Assembly: GCA_022457155.1 (NCBI GenBank)
Contig: JAJGOT010000319.1
Span: forward strand, 412,001 to 476,000
Direction: 5' to 3'
Length of the DNA stretch: 64,000 bases
Source: Cladopsammia gracilis
Lineage: Eukaryota; Cnidaria; Anthozoa; Scleractinia; Dendrophylliidae
In this document: positions 49,901 to 61,600 of the stretch, piece by piece
Layout of the letters: each line of letters starts with the position of its first letter
Position numbering within the stretch: the stretch's first letter is position 1
Position numbers and translations under genes: made by a program
The notes under the pieces: generated by a model
What the model was told of the DNA's origin: nothing
Databases searched by the model: none
Seen by the model: the letters and a program-made list of their open reading frames with translations, nothing else

Positions 49901-52900
49901 ACTGATTGACAGAGTGGGAGGGCCTAGCCTGTTCCAGGCGTTAAGTTTGTGGCGCGCGAAAGAAAAATCGGGCGCAAGAGAAAAAACGAGGGGAGGCTGG
50001 GGAGAGACCCTATAGCGCCGCGCGCCGCTTTTCGCTGCTCCCCACAATCTAAACGCCTGGAACAGGCTACGGAGGGCCGAATGGGAAAATATCTGGCTCG
50101 AGGTCATGGTATACAGACTGAGTGCAGCTAGGTCTGTGCGCCATGACTGAGAGCCAAATATTTTCCCATCTGGCCCTCCCACTCAGTCAATAAGTATCTT
50201 TTTTATTATCATATAACCAATTTGGAGACAAAATTGTTTCAAATTTTAACAAAAGGGGCGCACGCTTTAGCAGGGCTCAAGAACAGGATTTTCTGGTCCC
50301 ACTTAAGTCACTTATGCATACGGTCCTCATACAGGCATTTTGTGAACAGTTTTGAAAAGAATGCACGCGTGCCGGGCCGTATGGGTCATATGATTAACAC
50401 CGGTATAAGTGCAGTTATAATAGACAAAATTAATTAAATATAGTTCTGAAGGAAAAAAATTGAAGTCAGTACATAGTTGGGTGATAGTTCAGGATGATTT
50501 CCATCAACTCCATCATCGACCACTGCCACCCGAATTCCAGAGCCTGAGTTGTATGTTTGCCACACAGAAGTGATATTGAATGTTGGATTTTGAGGTCTCT
50601 CCTAAGGAAGTTAACAATGCATGTTTATTAATATTACAGTTTCTGCTAGACTGTATATAGCTACATCATTAGCATTGTGATTTAAGGTTACTGTGAACCT
50701 CCGCGGGTGCCTTCCAGAAAATCGTTCGATACGCGCGCTATTTTTCACGAACCCCCCCCCCCCCCCCCCCCCCCCTCCCCCCCCCCCCAAAAAAAAAATA
50801 TATATATCATTGTAATTAAAGGTAATAAATTTTTGTGCATTCCGAAAATTGCAGTAATTTTTTCCTTTGTTTCCTTTAGTTAAGCATGCGCGAGCCTTAA
50901 ACGCAAAACCGACGGAGTTGGCTTCACTGAATTACCAGCTGCCTCCGCGTTAGCGCGAAAATCAAAACAAACTGGACCATGTCGCTCGCTTTTTCGATAT
51001 CTTCATTTGGTTCCCGAGTAAATCCACTTTGAAGTTGGACAATAGAAAATTGTTCAATGCTCATCACACCGTATTAGGGTGCCACAAGAAAAGTATTTGG
51101 AATTTCATAAAAGCCCCACATACTTTGGTGCATTAATATCCAACAAACACACTGGCCACGTTTCGCGAAAATCTTACAAATCTACATACCCTATTAATTT
51201 ATTTGAACAGAGACCATTCTCGCAAAAACAAACCTCGAGTTTTTAGCCTCGAAAGGTTTTCACTGTTTTCACATCTCATTAAAGCGGCTGTCATCGTGGT
51301 CGCGCCATGAACCAAGGAGATGAAACATAGAATCCCCTGAAGAGTATCGTCACACAGCAGTGTGTCAACCGACCAACCGCCGATTTCTGGAGTTATTCAA
51401 AGGGTAAAAATCATGGAAAAAACGGCGAAGTTTCGCACAATTAACTGCAAACCCAAATGAACGGATAGAAAGTAACGAAAGCGCAGCAAAAATTTTCGAA
51501 AACAAACCAAAAAGGCCAGTAAGAGTTTTCTAAGAAATGAAAACACAACAGAAGTGGCCCGCGGAAATTTATCTAAAATACTCGCGCTGGTAACAGTAAT
51601 AAATGCAAGCAAGTAAGTTATTCGTTCATAACTGTTCTTTTTCTCTTCGCCGCGGTTCTTTTCACTCGTCATTGCTGCAATTCTGCTAACCAAAAATTTT
51701 TTACTTGGGCTTTAATGGTCAAATTGTCAGGAATTGGAACAAGCGTAGACGATCGATCGTGTAAAACATGGAAAATCGCCGCGGAGAATATGTTATGACG
51801 CTACAATAGAATACCCAATGACGACGCGAAATGCGCTTCGTGTTGCGATGTAAACAAAATATACATATATAACATGCAATGCAAGATCCCGGATAAAGTT
51901 TAGCGGGAAAAGTACAAGAAGGCGCTGCACTCCGGAATTGGATTATCGGATTTTCCCCACCTATAGCTACTTATCAACTAGTCCTTTAAAACTTTTTTTA
52001 AGAATATTTCGAGTTCTAATTTTAATGATTTTGCAAAACTTCTTTCAATATTTTCTGGATTAATGTTATATCGTAACAGAAATGAATACAACTAAAATTA
52101 TGCAAAATGGGACCAAAAAAGGTTCACAGTACCAGACGTGGCCATGAGTACGGGGACTGAAAACGAACTGTTAACCCTTTAACGTACTCCCAAGAGTGCC
52201 AAAGATAAAAATTCTAGGAAAATCCTAAATTTCATTTTGTAAAATATTGAAAAACAATTGGTACTATGCAACAATACTGCCAAAAAGGTTTCATTTGAAT
52301 GGTCACACGATAGAATTTCGTCTACAGACTCAAAAGTTAGAATTACATTACATGTATATGTCTTAATAATAAATATTGACTCTGGGAGCTGTGAAAGGGT
52401 TTACAAAAATGAATTATAACAAAACTTGCACAATCATATTTACCTACTTTCAAAATAATTAATATCATTACTTACATTTGTGTAAATATTGATTCACATT
52501 TGCATACGCATTTGTTATTTTACTTGTTACCAAATTTAAACCGTAATGTTTTCAACGGGTAACTTACAATGTACCACTGCTCCTGAAACAAGGGGTCATT
52601 AAAACTTGTGGACAAAAGTTGATACTTTTTTTCTCTTTGCTGCATAAACCATTCAACCTGAAAAATAATTTTAATACAAACGAATTTTAATACATGTATA
52701 TAAATTATAAAGAATGAATGATCATCAATCTAAAGAAATCAGCTGTATCATAACAGAATAATAGAGGTTTTGCACGGCAGCCATGTTGCATGGCAGGAAC
52801 AATGAAAATGTTTTGCATTGGAAAGAACATTCTTTCCCATAGGGAAAATAATCTATTGTTCCTGCCATGCAACATGGCTGCCGTGCAAAACCTCTATAGG

Positions 52901-54393
52901 CCTTGTCACGGTTTCTGACGTCATCTTGGTTGGGGCCGGCTGGGGGCAAACACGGCAAAATTTACAGTAAATGCCGGTATGGGAAAAATCGGGAGTTTGA
53001 TACTCGATAATTTGAGGTAGGTTGACATTCTGCAATTTCTATGAATTACAAAGTAAAGTTACCTAACAAAAGATGCTGCCGATCAAATTTGAAGGGTACA
53101 GGTTAGCTGAGAAGCGAGAAATCGTATTTTTAGTTTTTCATTCAAATGCTTCTAAATTTTCCCGCGAACGGTACAGACAAATATATGAAAATTGAAAATC
53201 TTAATTTGCGGCTTTCTTTATAGTGAGACTACATTTCTCAAATTTGATAAGTAATTTGATGGCATTAGAAACCGTGACAAGGTCTATTACAGACCGTACT
53301 AGCTAATACAAGATTTTATATTTTGGCATAACCTGCAGGAAGCTGCAGGTCAGATAAACAATAATTAGTCCTGGGAAAAACCAGCGCAATAAGCAACCAC
53401 ATTGTTTGCAATAAATATTTAAAAGAGTCCTTAAAAGACAAGTGACTACAGACATGAAAAGTTTTCATCCAGCAGTTTTCCCGGCTGCAATAATTTTGTT
53501 TATCTCAGACCCTTTATTGATTTCGACATTTCAATATCGTCAGAATAGTGAAATTAGCACTTAAATTGGTTTCAGCACTTTGGTTTATACAGTGGATTTT
53601 ATGACGCTCGCGTTATTGTGTAAACCTTTGAACAGGATTGGACAGCTAAATGATCGAGATGTGCATTTTAAATTTAATTGTTCCAAGAGAACAGCGGACA
53701 TTAACTCAATTCAACTACACGGGATAGATGTAGGAATTGTTAGCAGCAATCAGACCTTTACCGGCATGTTTTTGTACATTTCCTATATTTTTGCAGGGTG
53801 ACGGTAAAGTAAACACGGTAACATGTACTTGTATGGGATACATTTAAATGCACAAACTAATGAAGAATTAATTTGCCTGAGAGTTCAGGCATTAATTTTA
53901 ATTATCCGCTGGCTACAAAAATATTAGTGGACAGAATACAAATAACAGCTTACCTTTGGCTCCAAACTCAGTTTTCTGTCAACTTCATCTGACTCGGGTG
54001 TCTTTACTGATCTGTGCTTTAATTCCGGTCTTTTAAAAACATGATAGTCTTCAAAAAGCTGAGAACAAATAATTGCAAATTTCAAATTTCTGATAGAAAT
54101 CACTCAGTACTGCAAATACTGGCAGAAATGTTTTATCACTGCAATTTTAAGATTTGGCAAAAACTTGCCGAGATGCATCATTTTAACCTAGACTAACAGA
54201 TTAATATGTTCTTTAGCTTAGATTTAGGAGATTACTGTCAAATAATAAACAATTTATTCAGCGAAACGTTGTGTAATACGGCTGGGCATTTTTACTCATC
54301 AGTTTTTATTTGTTCTCGCCTTTTTCTACGACTCGTAAAAATACCATGTACTTATTGACTAAGTGGGAGGGCCGGATGGGAAAATATTTGGCT

Positions 54394-54443
<50 letters not shown>

Positions 54444-55585
54444 GAGAGCCAAATATTTTTCCATCCGGCCCGACCTAACTTAGTCAATAAGCATTTTATC
54501 ATATGACCAATTTGGAGACAAAATTACTTGAAATCTTAACGCGCGAGGCTGTCCGCTTTTGTAGCAGGGCCGTACTATCAGTCATATTACACAACTTCAC
54601 GCTGAACAACCTCTCAATGTATTGTCGTTATCGCATGTCTTTAATGTATCTCTGAGAGCAGAGAGTAAGGTTAGTGTTTGTATAGTCTCACTCCAGACTC
54701 GCTGACGATACGCGAATCTAGCCACGAGATTAACATCATGTAACACTAAACGAAAAGTCCCCTTCTCTACACTATCCCCTCCTAAAATCGAAGGCTCCTA
54801 ACAGCCAACCCGTGAATAAGAAATGCTAACGCGTAACGCAATATTGCGGTAAGCTTATGTTTTCACACTGACACGGTTCGATATATTTTTTTTTAAAAAA
54901 TAAGCGTAAGGATTTTTGACGAACACACACACACACACACAAAAAAAGGACATCACTTTCATAATGTCCAGTCCGAAGAAAAAAGAAAAGAAAACAATGC
55001 CCTCAGCTAGACTTGAACTCGGGCCTCCGTCAGTCAATCGCTGCTCTAAAGACTAAATTTTGTTATTCTATAAAGGTAGATACGTATCAAAACGCGTGCC
55101 TCGGTTGAAAAATCCTTTTAGATCGATTTCAATATTGCATTAAAGACTCTAAATGCGAAGGGAGAGGCTGTAGTTTTCTAAACGTTAAACAAGCTCAGTG
55201 ACTGGTTAAGGAAACAATAGGTTAAACAACAGAAACAATAGCCCTAGACCTAAACACAATGGACGCTTCAGTACTACGGAGCCAATAAAAATAGAGGTCT
55301 GGAAGAGCTACAGTACTACTCAATGCGAAAGATCTTTAAGGTTATTATCATATGACCCGTACGGCCCTGCGAACCTTTTCTTTGCAAAACCATTGATGAA
55401 AGTCCCGTATGAGGGCCGTACGCATTTGCGCGAGCGGGGCCGGAAAAAGGCGTACGGCCCTACTACAAAAGCGGACGGCCTCGCGCGTTAAAATTTCAAG
55501 TAATTTTGTCTCCAATTTGGTCATATGATAAAATGCTTATTGACTAAGTTAGGTCGGGCCGGATGGGAAAATATTTGGCTCTCGC

Positions 55586-55633
<48 letters not shown>

Positions 55634-58600
55634 AGCCAAATATTTTCCCATCCGGCCCTCCTACTTAGTCAATAAGTACATATTACTCATGCGCGTAGCG
55701 GCATGAGTTATAAAATGGCCTCCGTTTTTCTTCTTATTATTTTCCTTTTTTTGTGTGTCACGATTTTGGATGCAAATTTGTGCATGCATATTTTAAATTG
55801 TGCTCTTCCGGTTCATAGCTTTGCCATTTACACTTCCTGTTTAGTGACTTCGGGCTACTTTCACTTCCGGTAAAACAGCGTTACTGAAGTGTCACGACAG
55901 CGTCTCCTACAACCCTACTTACATAACTAATGTTCACGTTAGGTATATATAAGACTTCGAAGAATCACTGGCTTCATTGTGGTACAGGCTTCATTTACAA
56001 AACATTCAATAGTAAACAACGTGGTTTGCAGGAATGACTGAATGAAAGGATAAACTCTTCTCCACGTCGGGCATATTCTTATCATGTTTAATATATAAAT
56101 CATAAAACTTGCTTATGCATGCGCATGAGTATAGGCTGCTTGCAGCCTCTTGTTGATGTTTATATTCGTTAACAGCAAATTAGTTATTGTTATCGCTGGA
56201 TTCACGCGGGGATTCACGTTGTTCTCAGTTACGAAACGCATTCGTAACAAAGCATTACGTCACTAAGTTTACAGCTGAGTGATGGAACGAGTGAGCGGTA
56301 AGGCAATATTGCGGGTTTTTTTAAAATTAAATGTAACGACTTTTGTCGAACGCAAACAACCAAAAAAAACTAATTTTCAGTTCGAAAAAAAAAAGAGAGA
56401 AAGAAAATCTTCCCTGACGAGAATGGAACTCACGTCCTTCGGCTCTATTGTCTGATCGTTTACACACTTTGATTTGACTAATTACCAAGCTCAAATTTTG
56501 TTATTTCAACGTAGATATGCGGAAAACGGAACGAATGAGCGAGCGAGCGAGTGAGTGAATTGGCCGCCGTTACCGATAACCCGTTCATTATATACGCTTG
56601 CGCGTATTCACGGGTTAAAAAGGGTGAATCTCCGGAATCAATGACACTGTCAAAGTAACCAGTTCAGTTCACAAAGAAAATAAACAAAACTAAGAAAAAC
56701 TGTCCATAACAAATTATAGTCTCAATATCCTCTTAGTGCTGGAGCTTTCTTAACAATTTCGGTCTCAGTTTCTTGCTACTGATAACCCGTTCTTCATAAC
56801 GGTCTGGGGATCTTCTCACTCGGACAGGTCTTTAATTCTGGAAGGCAGACTCCGGATCCAGTCTTTCACCTTCATGTTCACTCCCTTCCTCCTCACCGCT
56901 GAGGTTAGGTGGGCCAGTAGAGTTGGTTCAAATTTAGCATCATCCCTTTGGGTATCCACAAGGAGATCACCGTCCTTTGTATCTGGTGCTTCCATTGAAT
57001 TCAGCGAAGAAGAGTACCGCTAAATCTTCAGCGACTCGCACAACGAGCTCGACGTCCACAGGTCAGTCTAATCGTGTTTTGCACGGTTTAAAGGAACTGA
57101 AAGACCTCCAGCAACAGTCGCTGACTTCAATGAATCAGATGATTTCTACAATGAAATCTACAATGGAAGTTTTCACTCAGAGATAAAATGAGTGACTCGG
57201 AATCCAGCGATCGCGAAGATTTCGCTGATGCTGAAACGGCGGGAAATCCGCTCGATATTTGCAGCGAGGTCCTCCTGCAAACAGCTGACTCCTCAAAAAA
57301 ACGCTCAAAAGCAGATGAGGATGAAGTTTTTGGAGAACTTTCCAAGCTTTATGAATCCGAAGGCACGGTAAGCGATCCAGTAAATGCTAAATTTGCTTCG
57401 CTTTTTTGACAAGATGATGAAACAAGCCTCAGCGAAGAGAAAACAAAAGAAATACATGAGAAATACAACAGACCAGAAAACTGTGAAAACCTTATAAATC
57501 CAGAAATCTGGAGCAAGATTAGGTCTAATACTAGATCTAGAGATCTTAGGGTGCAAAAACTTGAGACAAGCCTTATTCTCAAGAGCATGATTTCCGCTAT
57601 CAAAATCTCTGATAAGTTGCTGGAGTGAAAGTCTAACTCCAAACCTGCATCTGAAAGTGATGTGTCCGAGTTTCTTCAACTCTCGCTCGACTCCCTAGCT
57701 CTTCTGGGAGACTCTATTAATGAGGTTAATATCAAGTGACGTGAGCTCATAAAACCTGACTTAAATGATCAGTTCAAGCAATTCTGCAGCTCACAAAATC
57801 CAGTCACTAAAATGTTATTTGGAGATGACTTGCCAAAGTCAGTGAAGGAACGAATCTCTGAAACTAATAAAGTGGGGGTCAAGGTTTCACCACAGCAGCC
57901 AGCACATTACCACAAACATCAAAGGAGATCAAACTTTCCTCATCGCCAGCACCATCAGAATCAGAAGCCTTTTTTATGGAAGTATCAGGGGCCGGCGAAG
58001 AGATCCTATCCGGACCCCAAAAGGAAGGGAAAACCCCAACAACAACAATAGAAATTGACAAATCTCAAGACCACCTAGATCTCCAGGCCTACAATAGGCG
58101 ACAAAATTGTTGACACATCGTCATTTTGAACCCCAATTTCTTCGAGACAAGACATATTTTGACCCCACCCTGCTTATTCCCCCCACCCCCCCCCCCCACC
58201 CATCCCCCCCCCAGGCAATGTTGTTTATTGTTTAGAAAGGTATGTGGCTGCACTCCTACAACATTGGAAGGGGGAAGGGGGTTTGTGCAGCAAAGTATAG
58301 TGAATGCAAAGAGAAAGTGATGAAATTGCTACGGAAACCGTTTGGAATACACAGTGTATCAAGTATTTTTGTCGCCTATTGTAGCTAGGTGAGTCCTGAT
58401 AATCATCATGATCATGACAACACACTCACTGCACCATTTGCTGCTGGTAAATTGAAACAATTTGCATCTGTATGGCAAACCATAACTTCTGACTATTTCA
58501 TACTCAGTGCTGTAAAGGGGGTTAAAATCGCAGGGCCGTAGCTAGCAGTGGGGGCAGGGGGGCAACTGCCCCCCCCCCCGAAAATCCCAAAATAATTAGA

Positions 58601-61600
58601 GAATTCTCAGCCTTACACTTTCATCTTGCTGTAAAAACGTTGCGTTGTCCCCCCCGCTACAAAAAAAAGCTAGCTACGTCCCTGATATCAAGTTTGCTCA
58701 CTATACAAAGCAGACCATCATCCACAGAGAATACAACTTCAATGCAATCGAGGTTGTTATTATTGACAACCAAATATAAAAGTTTTTAAAAACAGGAGTT
58801 ATTGAAAAAGCAACACATTATCATGGAAGAAGAGTACATCTCAAACATCTTTATTCGGCTAAAGAAAGATGGCTCATATCGGCTGATTCTTAATTTGAAA
58901 TATCTGAATGAGTTTGTACAATACCACCATTTCAAAATGGTAAATCTTAAAAGTGCTATCATTTGTATGAGTCCAAACTGTTTCATGGCCAGCATCGATT
59001 TAAACTACTGTTCTGTGTCAATAGATGTAAATTATAGAAAATACCTCCGATTCATATGGAAGAACCAGTTGTTTCAGTTTACTTGTCTTCCAAATTGACA
59101 AATAAAGAGTCCAGGGAAAAAAGATTTGATATAGAATGGAAACTAAATCCCCAATTGTTTGAATGTATAATATCCCTCTGGAGCACTCCTTCAATAGACC
59201 TGTTTGCTTCCAGGCTAAACTACCAGTTGAAACCTTTCGTGTCCTGGAAACCTGATCCAGAGGTAATGGCTATTGATGCCTTCTCTCAAGACTGGAGGGA
59301 ACAAAATTTTTATGCCTTTCCTCCATTTTCACTTATTAACAGGGTACTTCAGAAAGTGGAACGGGACCAGGGTCAGGGCATCATTATTGTATACCAATGT
59401 GGAAAACTCGAGTTTGGTTTCCCAGGTTGTTACGTCTCTTAACAGACCATCCAGTTGTTATTCCAAAGGGACCAAGAACATTGACTCTACCATTCAATCA
59501 GGAGAAGGTTCATCCTCTTCGGAAAACACCAACACTTCTGGCATGCAAGTTATCAGGAACTCCCTCACAACAAGAGGCATTTCGGAAAAAGCTGCCAATG
59601 TCATATTACAATCCTGGAGAGGGAGTACACACAAACAATATTCCGTTTACCTCAAGAAAATGTTGTTGTTTTGCAGTTCAAGGGACTTTGATCCATACAA
59701 AACCACTCCAACTCAAGCTCTAGACTTTATGACAGACCTATTTGAACAAGGCCTAGGCTACAGTGCTATGAACACAGTAAGGTCTGCCTTATCGCAGATT
59801 TTACACATCCCTTCAGGAATTTCATTTGGGAAACTTCCAATTGTTAAGCAGTTTCTTAAAGGGGGTTTTCAGCAAAAACCTACATTACCAAGATACACTA
59901 TCACCTGGGACCCCTCTATGTTGTTAACTTATTTGAAAAGTTTATATCCAGTTAAAGAATTATCATTGAAAATTCTGACATTCAAGACTGTTGCCTTGGT
60001 GGCAATTTTATCAGCACAGAGGTGCCAAACTCTTTATTTCTTGGTCATTCGGAATATGGTGGTAAACAATTCCACCGTCAAGTTCTCAATTGGAGACAAA
60101 CTGAAACAAACCAAACTTGGCAAACATGTACATGAGTTGGAGTTTCCGGCATATCCAACTGATACTAGCCTTTGTATTGTTGATGTTATGAAAGAATACG
60201 CAGCGTTCTGCAAGCTTTGTCCACAAAATATATGGGTTGAAACGACCAGAAAAGACACAGAACTACTGAAATGTGGGTAATTTACGTTTTATTTCAGATA
60301 AATGAAACTTTATTTAGTCGAAATGCACTTTTCCTATAGCCCATGCTTTCACGAGCGAACTCGACTGGCTCATAAAAACTCTCTCACGAATGTCATCACT
60401 GATTGTCACTCCTTGGATAAACTTGTCCCCTGCCAGTTCCACTTTAAACGAGTAGACGGCCTCTGGGTACGCGTTTTCGACCAATTCCATCAAGCTACCT
60501 TATTATACGAATATAACGAAACATTTTAACAACGCGAACAAAATCTACGCGTTATAAAATTCACGCAAATTTTCTAAATTTTATGTTTACATACATTTAA
60601 TTAACGCGAATTTGATGCTTTATGCGTAATAATTTCTATAGCAACCTGCGCTTTTCACAAGACAAAACAACAACGTCCAACAACAGAACTCGAGGTTTAA
60701 TAAACCATATTCTAACAATCATACCATCAAATGTATTTAAATGGTGACTATTCAATGAATTACATCGACGAATCTAAAGACATTTTAAAATCATTAATTT
60801 CCTATAATAAGGCATCCGCAAATCCATCGAAACCTTCATTTGGCTTTTGGCATCATGACCGCAACTGCAATTTGTAATCTTGATCCTTCTTCTTCCCTGA
60901 ATCGAATCTTCGGGTCAATTTAGCAGTATATTCTTCGAACGGTAGTGATTCCGAGAGCTTGCATGATCAGCTCTACAGACTGGCCGTAGGCCGGTTGGTC
61001 CAGTAGCGTAAGCAAATACGCTCGACAGTCCGCCGGTTTGATGTCCATGAGGTTTGCGTATTGCATGAACTTCGAGAGCCACGTTTAAAAACTTTGACCC
61101 ACCGAGTAAACTACGTTCCTCCTAGCTTCCATATGTTCGCTTGAAGTCACCATACTCTGCTGCAAAGCTTGAGAAAGGGTATTTACCAGCTGCTGAAGGG
61201 ACTTCACTGCTCCCCTCGTCAAACGTGTGGCTCGACTTTCGATGGTTTCTTCTTTTGTTGTTGTTGTTCCATGTCGCTTCCAGTCGGAAATGAAAAAACG
61301 CTTTTCCCAAATAGGGTCACAAATATAAACTTATTTTATAGTTAAATTTAAACTTTGCAAGTTCCAACACGTACTAACAAAAAAGGAGGGATTTACGCTT
61401 ATAAAGAAGCAAAGCAAGCTTACATGTTTGTCGTACAAGAAGCCATGTTTGAGAGCTAACTGCTTCGCTTCCTGGAGACGTCCATGAACTTTCACGGCCC
61501 AAATATTGGTGTAGATATCTTCAGCAGAAATTTCAGTCCTAGTGAAAAACATGACCCAGATAACGAAGCTCAAAATCCATGCCTTTGCATGCGCCATGAG

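Larger units (their letters stand above)
56998..60283 (+). mobile_element. degenerate DIRS-like tyrosine-recombinase retrotransposon
   Basis: In order: gag-like frames (57015-58051, several stops; basic [18 protein letters not shown] end), RT fragment (58790-59096; [20 protein letters not shown] and FMASIDLN) stopping before the active-site box, RNase H-side frame (59097-59440; [14 protein letters not shown]), a linker in another frame (59397-59560) and tyrosine recombinase N-terminal part (59540-60280; [23 protein letters not shown]). The recombinase lacks its catalytic R-H-R-Y end and the RT lost about 1 kb. Opposite strand to the host convertase. Confidence 0.85.
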
